NCBI RefSeq assembly: GCF_003838195.1 | Contig: NZ_RCBY01000002.1 | Location: 36,564-100,563 of the forward strand | Direction of reading: 5' to 3' | Length of the DNA stretch: 64,000 bases | Origin: Okeania hirsuta | GTDB taxonomy: Bacteria > Cyanobacteriota > Cyanobacteriia > Cyanobacteriales > Microcoleaceae | In this document: positions 28,078 through 36,998 of the stretch, piece by piece | How the letters are laid out: the number at the start of each line of letters is the position of its first letter | How positions within the stretch are numbered: position 1 is the first letter of the stretch | Program-made: the position numbers and the translations under genes | Notes under the pieces: generated by a model | Told to the model about the DNA's origin: nothing | Database searches by the model: none | What the model saw: the letters and a program-made list of their open reading frames with translations, nothing else

Positions 28078-28214
28078 GGCCGGAAGGGAATAAATCTTGG
28101 AAGGCAGGTGCATTGTTAGCGCAACTCCTCTCTCTGTAAAGAGGCAGCAGAAAACCCCTACCAGCAATGGAGCGGGAATCCCGAGCTGTCTCCTAGAGGA
28201 GCGTCGGGAGGATG
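28078..28214 (+). ncRNA. possible omega-RNA/right end of a TnpB element
   Basis: Follows the TnpB fragment and ends in a nested hairpin, TCCCGA at 28179-28184 with TCGGGA at 28204-28209 around CTCCTAGAGGAG. GGATGTCAA then leads into unrelated sequence. This is how the right end and guide scaffold of IS605-type elements usually finish, with the guide taken from the flank beyond TCAA. Without an intact TnpB it is probably a relic. Confidence 0.45.
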
Positions 28215-28475
28215 TCAATCCAACTTAAAGAGACTATAATTCTTGATATAAAACGACAAATCTTGCCTCTTTTCCATAGCATTACTAAGAGCTTCAGATA
28301 AATTTACGTCTTTGTCTCTATCTATAATACCGATTATAATAATTCTCGGTTGAGGAGCTGTCTCTTGTTTAGTCTTGGGTGAACATTCTCCTTTGTACTT
28401 TCCTAAGTTCAAAGTGTATCCTGGTTTGTCTTTGAGGTCGTGCTTTTCTAGAGCCTCGTGCAACCATTCATCCAA
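28215..28475 (-). CDS. hypothetical protein fragment
   Basis: An 86-residue open frame with natural composition (KHDLKDKPGYTLNLGKYKGE, PRIIIIGIIDRDKDVNLSEA). The frame is open further upstream as VALSFERSKIRAGKLDEW with no start codon. It may be the remaining C-terminal part of a gene cut by the neighbouring transposon pieces. No family is recognised. Confidence 0.35.
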   Translation of the reverse strand: MDEWLHEALEKHDLKDKPGYTLNLGKYKGECSPKTKQETAPQPRIIIIGIIDRDKDVNLSEALSNAMEKRQDLSFYIKNYSLFKLD

Positions 28476-28510
28476 CTTGCCAGCTCTAATTTTGGATCTC
28501 TCGAAGCTAA

Positions 28511-28702
28511 GTGCTACAACACAGATTGTCTAAGAAAAATAAGAGTTCTGCTAACTACGAGAAAGCAAGGATTAAAGTAGAGAAACAGCAAAATCATATT
28601 GCATTCAAACGCAAAGACTATCAGTTCAAATTAGCCCATAAATTATGTGACATGGCTGAGACTATCTTTGTGGAAGACATATCCAAGTTGATATTCTTTT
28701 AA
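28511..28702 (+). pseudogene. second TnpB (OrfB) fragment
   Basis: Reads LQHRLSKKNKSSANYEKARI, KVEKQQNHIAFKRKDYQFKL and AHKLCDMAETIFVEDISKL. These are the TnpB helical region and the start of the FVEDL nuclease motif, after which homology stops. It derives from a different TnpB lineage than the 27946 fragment. Confidence 0.8.
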
Positions 28703-28935
28703 CCCCAACCACCCTTTGGCTTCTCCGTAAAAAACCTCTATCCAATTTCTATTTGAGTAAGTATTTACTATTCACTCAGATGTCACTTTTGAATTCTCAA
28801 CATTTTTTCTTCATTTACTTGTGTAAGTCCCAATAGACAATTTAATAGAAATGATAGACATAATTGAAAAAGTTTGGGAAGTATTGCTTTGTATCAGTTG
28901 GAGCAATTTTTTCCCTCTATTTAACAAAAACTCTA

Positions 28936-29763
28936 TTAACGATCAATCTCTTCTAACCTTGCTCCCTTAGACATTTTTCCCGGCATCGGTCCACGACGTT
29001 TAGACTCAAGAGACATACTTAAAAAAGAATACAATTTTTGAATATACTTGTTATGAGAATCTAACTCTAATTCTGCTAAAGCTTCAGTCAGAGACCTACC
29101 AGAACGATAGAGAGTTCGGAAAGCCTTCTTCAATATTGCTAAATCTGCACTTGTCAAACCTGCACGCTTTAATCCTAACAAATTAAGCGATCGCACCAAA
29201 CAAGGATGACCTTCCACCAACATAAACGGTGGTACATCTTTAACTATACGACTCATACCACCCACCATTGCCATTTTACCAATATGTACAAACTGATGAA
29301 TACCCAATACCCCACCAATAACAGCTTTTGACTCAATTTTGACATGACCTGCTAAAGATACAGCATTAGCTATGACCACAGAATCTTCAATAATACAATT
29401 ATGCGCCACATGGACATAAGCCATCAGTAAATTGTCATTACCAATAACAGTACTCTCACCAGCATAAGTAGCGCGATTAACTGTAACGTATTCCCTGATT
29501 TTGTTATTGTTGCCAATTTTTACCCAACTGGGAGCACCTGCATATTTTAAATCTTGTGGTTCTAGACCAATAGCTGCCCCAGGAAAAATTCGATTACCAG
29601 AACCAATCTCTGTTGGCCCTTCAATCACAACATGAGCGCCAATGGTAGTTCCCGCACCTACCTTGACCTGTTCCTCTATTACAGCATAGGGACCCACTTG
29701 TACAGTGGGATGCAGTTCGGCACTTTCAGCAATAACAGCTGTTGGATGAATCAGAGTAGGCAT
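28936..29763 (-). CDS. lpxA: acyl-ACP--UDP-N-acetylglucosamine O-acyltransferase
   Basis: A 275-residue cytosolic enzyme that starts lipid A synthesis by moving a 3-hydroxyacyl group from ACP to UDP-GlcNAc. It is a left-handed beta-helix of hexapeptide repeats (IHPTAVIAESAELHPTVQVG, VIEGPTEIGSGNRI). MAYVHVAHNCII contains the catalytic His region. The C-terminal helical part carries GLKRAGLTSADLAILKKAFR. Starts three bases after the fabZ stop, so the two are surely one transcript. Confidence 0.96.
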   Translation of the reverse strand: MPTLIHPTAVIAESAELHPTVQVGPYAVIEEQVKVGAGTTIGAHVVIEGPTEIGSGNRIFPGAAIGLEPQDLKYAGAPSWVKIGNNNKIREYVTVNRATYAGESTVIGNDNLLMAYVHVAHNCIIEDSVVIANAVSLAGHVKIESKAVIGGVLGIHQFVHIGKMAMVGGMSRIVKDVPPFMLVEGHPCLVRSLNLLGLKRAGLTSADLAILKKAFRTLYRSGRSLTEALAELELDSHNKYIQKLYSFLSMSLESKRRGPMPGKMSKGARLEEIDR

Positions 29764-29766
29764 ACT

Positions 29767-30291
29767 TCAATCCATTATTGAAAACATCAAATTTCCTTCT
29801 GCGGCTTTTTGACCATCCACTTCTGCAAGACCTTGCACTTTACCAAACTTGCCACCTTTAACAGATAATAATTCTGTCTTTAATATTAGTTGGTCTCCTG
29901 GAACTACTGGGCGACGAAACCTGACCTTATCCATACCTGCAAATACAAATAATCCTTTCTGAAGCTCTGGCATTTGAGCAAAGACTATGCCTGCAACTTG
30001 AGCCATTGCTTCTATGATTAATACCCCTGGCATAATTGGTCGTTCAGGAAAATGTCCTTGAAAATGGGGTTCATTAAAAGTCACATTTTTAATACCTACC
30101 GCTCTTTCTCCTGGTACATATTCTATAATACGGTCTACCAAAGCAAAGGGATATCGGTGGGGTAATAGTTTGTGAATTTCTTCAATGGTCATAATATTTA
30201 CCCCAGTAGTCCCAGTATCTTGATTTGGCTGAGTTGAAGAATTTTCTGTGGTTTGTGCTGAATCTGTTGTAGTTTTTTCAGAGGTTGACAT
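29767..30291 (-). CDS. fabZ: 3-hydroxyacyl-ACP dehydratase FabZ
   Basis: A 174-residue hot-dog-fold enzyme that dehydrates beta-hydroxyacyl-ACP in fatty acid elongation. It shares its substrate with Lpx[15 protein letters not shown] opens the fold; [22 protein letters not shown] carries the catalytic His80 and Glu94. A 34-residue Ser/Thr/Gln-rich N-terminal extension precedes [14 protein letters not shown], where other bacteria begin; an internal ATG there is an alternative start. It lies between lpxC and lpxA, the usual cyanobacterial order. Confidence 0.96.
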   Translation of the reverse strand: MSTSEKTTTDSAQTTENSSTQPNQDTGTTGVNIMTIEEIHKLLPHRYPFALVDRIIEYVPGERAVGIKNVTFNEPHFQGHFPERPIMPGVLIIEAMAQVAGIVFAQMPELQKGLFVFAGMDKVRFRRPVVPGDQLILKTELLSVKGGKFGKVQGLAEVDGQKAAEGNLMFSIMD

Positions 30292-30786
30292 TATGTACAG
30301 TTCTTAATTGGCAGTCTCGATTTTACCATTATTCACTTCTCGCTGCTCTAAACAGACAGAGATTCTAAGCAAATGCTAGGCAACGGGATAAATAAACATT
30401 GCTCGCTTCTTCTTAGCTGTCACCCAGAAATTTATCCGGGTGGGACGAGTCAAAACGCCCCTAGACACTCACTTGTATTGACATTAAGTTATACAGATTG
30501 TGCTTACTTTTTCTGAGCTTTCGGGAGATTATATCACTATGTCAAAATGGTACACTCCCTGTCCTGCCATTGCTGGTAGTGATATAGTCATACTGCCGTT
30601 GAATGTATCAACCGTTGTTTCTTATTTACCGGGATTTCTCGGTACTAGGATAGTTCCAGGTGCAAATGAACACCTTACTCAAACTTTAATTCTATCAATT
30701 CGGCCCAATTTTTCCATAACGGTCATTTTTACCCCTGCCTGAAGGTGAGGAGCTTTCAATCTTCTTCTGTGTAATCAAAAGTAATC
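30292..30786. other. spacer between lpxC and fabZ
   Basis: An 80-codon plus-strand frame at 30500-30742 has no recognised family and opposes the operon, so it is not called. No terminator is obvious. Confidence 0.4.
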
Positions 30787-31794
30787 CTAACATGAATTTT
30801 TAGTCTTACTATCTACAGATAACTCAGAAATTTTTTGAGCTAATTGTATATGTAATTTATGGCTAGCTTTGTAAGCCAGATAATGAGCTTGAGGAAAACT
30901 ACTTAATAAACTCAAATCTCCTACTAAGTCCAAGAGTTTATGACGTACAGGTTCATTTTCAAATCTTAAGGGTGGATTTAACCATCCGGACTGATTACAA
31001 ACTAGAGCATTGTCTAGACTACCACCTTTAATTAAACCCGCTTCTCGTAATTGCTCAATTTGATGTGCTAAGGCAAATGTACGAGCTGGGGCAATACAGT
31101 CAGCAAAACTTTCTGTTTCTGGAGACCAACTATGCCACTGATTACCAATAGCTGGTAGATTAAAATCTATTCCGTAAGTAAACCGAGTTTCTCGACTAGG
31201 TAAGGCAGCGACAAAAGCATCACCTTGATTTATCCAAATTGGTCGGTCGATCGAATTTTCAGTCCTTAGTTTTGGCTTAAGACTGTGGTTTATTAGCTGT
31301 GGGCGATCGGTATTGTTAATATTTTTTTGCCCCATCTCCCCATCTCCCCATCTTTCCATCTCCCCATCTCCCCATCTCTCCATCTTTCCATCTCCCCATC
31401 TCCCCATCTCCCCATTTTCCTCCTCTGGTTGAGCAATTAATCCTACAGAAGCGATCGCCTCTACCCAGAGTTTAGCCGAGCCATCCAATAAGGGAACTTC
31501 GGGGCCATCAATTTCAATTCGAGCATTATCTACTCCCATTCCTGCCAAGGCAGCTAATAAATGTTCTACAGTGCGAATACGAATATTTGCAATACCAAAT
31601 TCAGTAGAGAGAGTGGTAGAGACTACAAAATTTATGAGAGCTGGAATACTAGGAGTCTTAGGTAAGTCAACTCTAACAAAATATCTACCTGCATTTTTGG
31701 GGGCAGGTATAACTCTAATATGAGATTTAATACCGCTATGCAGACCTATTCCCCACTGTGAAAATTCTGTTGCCAAAGTATATTGGTTATCCAT
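30787..31794 (-). CDS. lpxC: UDP-3-O-acyl-N-acetylglucosamine deacetylase, with repeat insert
   Basis: A 335-residue zinc amidase, the committed step of lipid A synthesis. [20 protein letters not shown] carries a zinc His (about residue 78). [13 protein letters not shown] near the C-terminus carries the other His and Asp ligands. Most homologues are near 280-305 residues. The excess is a low-complexity segment at about 127-155 built of [12 protein letters not shown] octamers, between the two domains. It is encoded by GGGGAGATG repeats and keeps the frame. First gene of the lpxC-fabZ-lpxA run. Confidence 0.94.
   Translation of the reverse strand: MDNQYTLATEFSQWGIGLHSGIKSHIRVIPAPKNAGRYFVRVDLPKTPSIPALINFVVSTTLSTEFGIANIRIRTVEHLLAALAGMGVDNARIEIDGPEVPLLDGSAKLWVEAIASVGLIAQPEEENGEMGRWGDGKMERWGDGEMERWGDGEMGQKNINNTDRPQLINHSLKPKLRTENSIDRPIWINQGDAFVAALPSRETRFTYGIDFNLPAIGNQWHSWSPETESFADCIAPARTFALAHQIEQLREAGLIKGGSLDNALVCNQSGWLNPPLRFENEPVRHKLLDLVGDLSLLSSFPQAHYLAYKASHKLHIQLAQKISELSVDSKTKNSC
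31330..31414 (-). repeat. GGGGAGATG tandem repeats inside lpxC
   Basis: On the plus strand about ten units of CCCCATCT, CTCCATCT or TTCCATCT follow each other. They translate on the minus strand to repeated WGDGEMER. Divisibility by three keeps lpxC open. Confidence 0.85.
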
Positions 31795-31819
31795 ATTTTT
31801 GTCATAATTATTGTTAGCT

Positions 31820-31849
31820 ATTAACCTATATTTAAACTGTGCTTAAATT
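31820..31849 (+). promoter_or_regulatory. Pho box upstream of pstS
   Basis: Three direct 8-bp repeats, ATTAACCT (31820), TTTAAACT (31831) and CTTAAATT (31842), are spaced by exactly three bases (ATA, GTG). This matches the known cyanobacterial Pho box, PyTTAAPyPy(T/A) at 11-base periodicity, which binds the response regulator PhoB (SphR). It lies about 110 bases before pstS and is also upstream of divergent lpxC. Confidence 0.8.
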
Positions 31850-31961
31850 TTACTTATTCTCCAATAATTATAATGAGACTCTAAATAACAATTATTATTT
31901 TTACATGATATAAATGTTTAATTTTCTATATTTTTGATAAAAAGTCTAGGAAAACAAGAGT

Positions 31962-32945
31962 ATGGTAACTACCAAAGTAAAGAATTTGAAGCTGAATAAG
32001 TGGAAATTAGCTAGTGTCTTTGCTCTAGTAGCTACAACATTAGCTATAACTATTCCTGTAGTTAGGTCTCAAAGCCCGTCTATAATTAAAATTGATGGTT
32101 CTAGCACAGTTTACCCTATTACCGAAGCAGTAGCAGAAGAATTTCAAAAAGAGAAAAGAGGTGTTATGCGGGTAACGGTTGGAATTTCTGGAACAGGGGG
32201 AGGCTTTAAAAAATTTTGTTCTCTAGAAGATTCCGTTAGAACAGATATTTCTGATGCTTCCAGAACTATTCAACCATCTGAAATAGAAAAATGTAAAGCT
32301 GCAGGAATTGAATTTATTGAATTACCTATTGCTTATGATGCTATTACTGTAGTTGTTAATACTGAAAACTTTGTTGATACTATGAGTGTGGAGGATCTCA
32401 AAAAGATGTGGGCACCGGAGGCCCAAGGTAAAGTTATGAAGTGGAACCAGGTTAACTCTAATTGGCCTGATGCAGAACTTAGAATGTATGGACCAGGTGC
32501 AGATTCAGGTACATTTGACTATTTTACTAAAGAAATAGTTGGTCAGTCTAAGGCTAGCCGTTCTGACTATACACCTAGTGAGGATGATAATGTTTTGGTT
32601 CAAGGTGTTGCTAATGACCCTAATGCTATTGCTTATTTTGGCTATTCTTATTATGAAGCGAACCGAGACTTACTAAAAGCAATAGCTATAGACAATGGTA
32701 ATGGACCTGTTAAACCTTCATTGGAAACAGTGCGAAGTGGACAATATCAACCTCTGGCTAGACCAATTTTTATTTATGTTAATGCTAAATCCACAGAGCG
32801 TCCTGAAGTTAAAGAGTTTGTTGAATTCTATCTGAAGAATGCTCCTCAGTTAGTTAAAGAAGTCAATTCTGTACCTCTTTCGGAACGAGAATATCAGCGA
32901 GCAATGGAACGTTTTAAAAATCGTGTTATTGGGAGTGGTAGTTAA
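31962..32945 (+). CDS. pstS: phosphate ABC transporter substrate-binding protein
   Basis: A 327-residue periplasmic protein with an N-terminal signal segment (LASVFALVATTLAITIPVV) ending near VRSQS. IKIDGSSTVYPITEAVAEEF and GISGTGGGFKKFC are phosphate-binding motifs of PstS. YGPGADSGTFDYFTKEIVG supplies another binding loop. It delivers phosphate to PstCAB. A three-repeat Pho box upstream indicates induction by phosphate limitation. pstC follows after 780 bases, a larger gap than usual. Confidence 0.95.
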   Translation: MVTTKVKNLKLNKWKLASVFALVATTLAITIPVVRSQSPSIIKIDGSSTVYPITEAVAEEFQKEKRGVMRVTVGISGTGGGFKKFCSLEDSVRTDISDASRTIQPSEIEKCKAAGIEFIELPIAYDAITVVVNTENFVDTMSVEDLKKMWAPEAQGKVMKWNQVNSNWPDAELRMYGPGADSGTFDYFTKEIVGQSKASRSDYTPSEDDNVLVQGVANDPNAIAYFGYSYYEANRDLLKAIAIDNGNGPVKPSLETVRSGQYQPLARPIFIYVNAKSTERPEVKEFVEFYLKNAPQLVKEVNSVPLSEREYQRAMERFKNRVIGSGS

Positions 32946-33725
32946 ATTTTATAATAATTAAAGCATTTTTAAGTAGAATAATTATTCGATTTTTCAGACC
33001 AAAGTAGAGTCAAGTGGCTAAACATATTTTATGATTTAAGTTCATGCTAAAAATCAGATAAATTATCGGCTAATATCTAAGCATAAATTTTATGTGAGGC
33101 TGTACAAAATCATGAAATTTATTCACTTGTCTGTCTAGATATACAGTCAACTTTGATTAAATTATTATTCTTTGCAAATTCATATTAATTCGGCATAAGT
33201 ACCAATTCTTATTTTTCATTAGTTAGTAAGTATTCAAGATTCAGTCTTATAGCCCACATTCCATACCACAAAATGTAGTATATAAGAAGGAGACAGGAGA
33301 CAGAATTTTAGAAGAAAATCATAGCTACCGTGATTGAGTAATCAATCAAGTAAGTATTCATGCTTAATTATTTACTCGGAATTTGATCGACGAAAAAAGT
33401 AATCGAGATGATTCGCCTATAAATATTTACCAAGCTACAGATTTATATACTACTTTTAATAATACAAACCGAAGTACGGAATGTGGGTTATAGCAGAAGG
33501 AAGAAACGAAGTTGGAAAAATCAGGTTCTGTCTTAGTTTTAAGCTTTTGATATGTCCGTGCCTTTCCTTCAACTGCTATAGAGGTACAGGAATTATGGTC
33601 AAAATGGGAAACCCTGGGCTTGTATATATTCTTTTTACCAAGGTATGTCAAATATGACTATCTTTTTCTGAACTATAACTTACTGAATGCTAACCATTAT
33701 TATTTACTTAATTCCTGAGTATTGA
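32946..33725. other. spacer between pstS and pstC
   Basis: No gene is seen. The TATAGCAG element at 33489 and an AGGAGACAGGAGACAG run near 33287 are present. A separate promoter for pstC would have to lie here. Confidence 0.4.
33489..33580. mobile_element. MITE-like element, TATAGCAG family
   Basis: A 92-bp copy with TATAGCAG and CTGCTATA ends and the internal CGAAGTTGGAAAAATC shared with 652 and 1337. Confidence 0.65.
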
Positions 33726-34643
33726 ATGAGAGATAAACTTTTAAAATTAATAAAATCACCAAGATTAGTTCAAGATACACGAGAAAAAACAATTGAATAT
33801 ATTTTATTTCTAGCAGCTTTTTCCTCTGTAGCAACTACAATAGGAATTCTGTTTATATTAGTCAGAGAATCAGTTTTATTTTTTCAAGAAATATCCATAT
33901 TAGACTTCCTGACAAGTACAGAATGGACTCCCTTATTTCAAAATCCTCAATATGGAATTTTACCTTTAGTCTCAGGAACTTTAGTAACTTCAATTATTGC
34001 TTTAATGATAGCTATTCCACTGGGCACTATAGCAGGAATTTATCTGAGTGAATTTTCCCCAATAAAATTTAGAGAAACCATCAAACCATTCTTAGAATTA
34101 TTGGCTGCTATTCCCACAGTAGTTTATGGTTATTTCGCACTCTTGTATGTCACTCCACTATTACAAAAAATATTTCCAAATTTACCAACTTTTAATATGT
34201 TGAGTGCAGGATTAGTAATGGGGGTAATGATTATTCCATTTATTAGTTCTATAAGTGAAGATGCTATGCGTTCTGTGCCAGTAGGTTTACGAGAAGGGTC
34301 TTTTGCTATGGGAGCAACTAGGTTTCAAACATCATTATTAGTTGTATTTCCGACTGCTATTTCTGGTATTTGTTCGGCTTATGTTCTGGGAGCTTCCCGT
34401 GCAGTAGGAGAAACAATGATTGTTGCTATTGCGGCTGGTTTGCAGCCCAATTTTACTTTGAATCCTACAGATCAAGCTGCTACTATTACAGGGTATATTG
34501 TGCAGGTTAGTCTTGGTGATTTACCTCATGGTACTTTAGCTTATCAAACAATTTTTGCTGCTGGTCTAACTTTAGTATTGATAACTTTAATATTAAATAT
34601 AATCGGTCATTTTCTAGCTAAACATTATCGCGAAATATATTAA
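33726..34643 (+). CDS. pstC: phosphate ABC transporter permease PstC
   Basis: A 305-residue inner-membrane permease with six helices. The EAA-loop SEDAMRSVPVGLREGSFAMG couples to PstB. LLAAIPTVVYGYFAL and GASRAVGETMIVAIAAG are family landmarks. The start MRDKLLKLIKSPRL is a basic leader before the first helix. pstA follows after 405 bases filled with heptamer repeats. Confidence 0.95.
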   Translation: MRDKLLKLIKSPRLVQDTREKTIEYILFLAAFSSVATTIGILFILVRESVLFFQEISILDFLTSTEWTPLFQNPQYGILPLVSGTLVTSIIALMIAIPLGTIAGIYLSEFSPIKFRETIKPFLELLAAIPTVVYGYFALLYVTPLLQKIFPNLPTFNMLSAGLVMGVMIIPFISSISEDAMRSVPVGLREGSFAMGATRFQTSLLVVFPTAISGICSAYVLGASRAVGETMIVAIAAGLQPNFTLNPTDQAATITGYIVQVSLGDLPHGTLAYQTIFAAGLTLVLITLILNIIGHFLAKHYREIY

Positions 34644-35048
34644 CAGAAGGAAGAAGGAAGAAGGAAGAAGAAGGAAGAAGGAAGAAGGAAGAAGGAAGAA
34701 GGAAGAAGGAAGAAGGAAGAAGCTGTTATGTTTTTAAATTGGTTATTGATACTAGCCAACAGATTTTCATAAAATTCGTGTATTGAGAGGATAACTATGA
34801 AGGTAAGCATTCAGCTATTAGCTGTCAGCTCTCAGCTATCATGAAGTGGTTTTAATGAATATAGACTGTTTTAGGCCGCTTTTATAGTTAAGTATAAATT
34901 CTGCCTCAATGTCATATCCAATCGACCAAGAGAAAAGAAAAAATTTTCCCTATCGCGTCAGTCCTCCTCTTTTCAAGGAGAGGTAATTGTTAATTATTAA
35001 TTATTAATTATTAATTATATGTAGATAAAATAAAGGAACTTGATATAG
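34644..35048. repeat. AGGAAGA heptamer run and repeat block within the pst operon
   Basis: About ten tandem AGGAAGA heptamers at 34646-34725 follow pstC. A segment at 34880-35015 with CCTCTTTTCAAGGAGAGGTA and TAATTATTAA triplets resembles the dispersed repeat at 16120. Confidence 0.75.
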
Positions 35049-35993
35049 ATGTCGAATAAAGATGTTACCAAGAAATTTTTACCTTTCAATTATCTTGAAA
35101 GTAATCTTAATCAACGAAATTTAGTTAATAGTATTTTTGCCGTAATTGGTTTGTTAGTAATTACGGGTTCAATATTAATATTAGCTGCTTTAATAATTAA
35201 AATGATGATTGATGGCTTACCACGCCTAAATTGGAACTTCTTATTTTATTTCCCTAGTAGAAAACCGGAAGAAGCAGGAATTTTATCAGCTTGGGTAGGT
35301 ACTTGTTTAGTGATGTTAGTAACTACATTAGTAGCAATTCCTTTAGGAGTTGCCTCTGGTATTTATCTAGAAGAATATGCTCGGAAAAATTGGATAGCCG
35401 ATCTAATAGAAATTAATGTGACAAATCTTGCAGGTGTACCTTCAATTATTTATGGTTTATTAGCATTAGGATTTTTTGTTTATCAGTTAAAATTAGGGGA
35501 AAGTATTCTCACCGCAGGCTTAACTTTAGCCTTATTAATTTTACCTATAGTTATTGTCACTACTCGTGAAGCTCTCCGCTCCATTCCAACTAATTTACGA
35601 GAAGCTGCTTATGCTCTTGGAGCAAGTAAATGGCAAATGATTTGGGACCATCTTTTACCTTACTCTTTTGGTACTATTCTTACTGGTATAATTATTGGTT
35701 TATCACGGGCAATAGGAGAAACAGCTCCAGTTATTACTATTGGTGCATTAACATTTATTGCTTTTTTACCAGAATCTCCATTGAAAAGTGAATTTCCGTT
35801 TATTTCTTTTTCCTGGCTCCAAGCTCCATTTACATTAATGCCAATTCAGATGTTTAACTGGGTTTCTCGCCCACAGAAAGCATTTGAAATAAATGCAGCA
35901 GCAGCAGGTACTGTATTAACTATTATGACTTTGACAATCAATACTCTAGCTATTTATTTACGTTATCTAATTCGTAAAGGTATCAAATGGTAA
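35049..35993 (+). CDS. pstA: phosphate ABC transporter permease PstA
   Basis: A 314-residue six-helix permease. It has the EAA-loop [22 protein letters not shown] and [34 protein letters not shown] is the conserved last core helix. An AAAGGAAC ribosome-binding site precedes the ATG. Its stop overlaps the pstB start by seven bases (ATGGTAA), so the two are translationally coupled. Confidence 0.95.
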   Translation: MSNKDVTKKFLPFNYLESNLNQRNLVNSIFAVIGLLVITGSILILAALIIKMMIDGLPRLNWNFLFYFPSRKPEEAGILSAWVGTCLVMLVTTLVAIPLGVASGIYLEEYARKNWIADLIEINVTNLAGVPSIIYGLLALGFFVYQLKLGESILTAGLTLALLILPIVIVTTREALRSIPTNLREAAYALGASKWQMIWDHLLPYSFGTILTGIIIGLSRAIGETAPVITIGALTFIAFLPESPLKSEFPFISFSWLQAPFTLMPIQMFNWVSRPQKAFEINAAAAGTVLTIMTLTINTLAIYLRYLIRKGIKW

Positions 35994-36781
35994 ACTTTTA
36001 TAGAAACAAACAAGAATTAATTACTATAAAGCCCAAAGCAGAAGTCAAAAAACTGAATTTTTATTATGGTCAATCCCATGTTTTAAAAAATATTGATTTG
36101 GTTGTTCCAGAAAAACAAGTTACTGCATTAATCGGACCTTCAGGGTGTGGAAAAACTACTTTATTACGCTGCTTTAATCGCATGCACGATTTGTATCCAG
36201 GAAATTACTATGAAGGAGAAATTTGGCTAGATTCTCTGAATATTTTGGCTAAAAATATTGACCCGATAGAAGTACGAATGCGCATTAGCATGGTATTTCA
36301 AAAACCCAATCCATTTCCCAAATCAATTTATGAAAATGTAGCTTATGGTTTGCGGGTGCGTGGTGAAAAAAGACGGAGTTTAATTGATGAAAAAGTAGAA
36401 CAAGCTCTTCGAGGGGCAGCTTTGTGGAATGAGGTGAAAGATAGATTAAAAGAGGTAGCTTTTAATTTGTCTGGAGGTCAACAACAACGTCTATGTATAG
36501 CTCGTGCTTTAGTAGGAGAACCTGAGATGATTTTATTGGATGAACCTACTTCTGCTCTTGACCCAATTGCTACTGCTAAAATTGAAGAGTTGATGAGTCA
36601 ATTAAAAGAAAAGATAACTATTTTAATTGTGACTCATAGTATGCAGCAAGCTGCAAGATTATCTGATTATACGGCGTTTATATATTTAGGAGAATTGATA
36701 GAATTTAGTGAAACTAAAGATTTATTTGCTGACCCTAAAAATCAGAAAACAGAGGATTATTTGCATGGCAGAATTGGTTAA
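35987..36781 (+). CDS. pstB: phosphate ABC transporter ATP-binding protein
   Basis: A 264-residue ATPase. Walker A is [19 protein letters not shown], the Q-loop is [19 protein letters not shown], the signature is [15 protein letters not shown] and Walker B is [11 protein letters not shown]. The MHDLYPG and FPKSIYEN variants identify PstB over other ABC subunits. A short N-terminal extension (about 15 residues) precedes the typical start. It closes the pst cluster; no phoU follows. Confidence 0.96.
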   Translation: MVNFYRNKQELITIKPKAEVKKLNFYYGQSHVLKNIDLVVPEKQVTALIGPSGCGKTTLLRCFNRMHDLYPGNYYEGEIWLDSLNILAKNIDPIEVRMRISMVFQKPNPFPKSIYENVAYGLRVRGEKRRSLIDEKVEQALRGAALWNEVKDRLKEVAFNLSGGQQQRLCIARALVGEPEMILLDEPTSALDPIATAKIEELMSQLKEKITILIVTHSMQQAARLSDYTAFIYLGELIEFSETKDLFADPKNQKTEDYLHGRIG

Positions 36782-36998
36782 TTGAAGAAGGAAGAAGGAA
36801 GAAGGAAGAGGGAAGAAGGAAGAGGGAAGAAGGAAGGTAAATATTCAGCTCTCAGCAAAGTTTGAATAACTTTTCCTATTGTCATCGTATATATTGTATA
36901 GGTTAAGGTCAGGGGGTTGAGTCTGCGGAGTGGCCACTGAAAAGATTCCCAGATTCTTTGCCTTTCTGTACTTCTGCCTTCTTCCAGGAGAATAATAT
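36782..36998. repeat. AGGAAGA heptamers and spacer before the caspase gene
   Basis: About seven AGGAAGA/AGGGAAG heptamers occupy 36783-36835. A TTCTGCCTTC motif comes later, near 36973. The next gene's ribosome-binding site CCAGGAGAAT sits about 10 bases before its ATG. Confidence 0.7.

Noticed and set aside
30500..30742. Plus-strand 80-codon frame between lpxC and fabZ
   Set aside because: It opposes the operon and no family is recognised; too weak to call.
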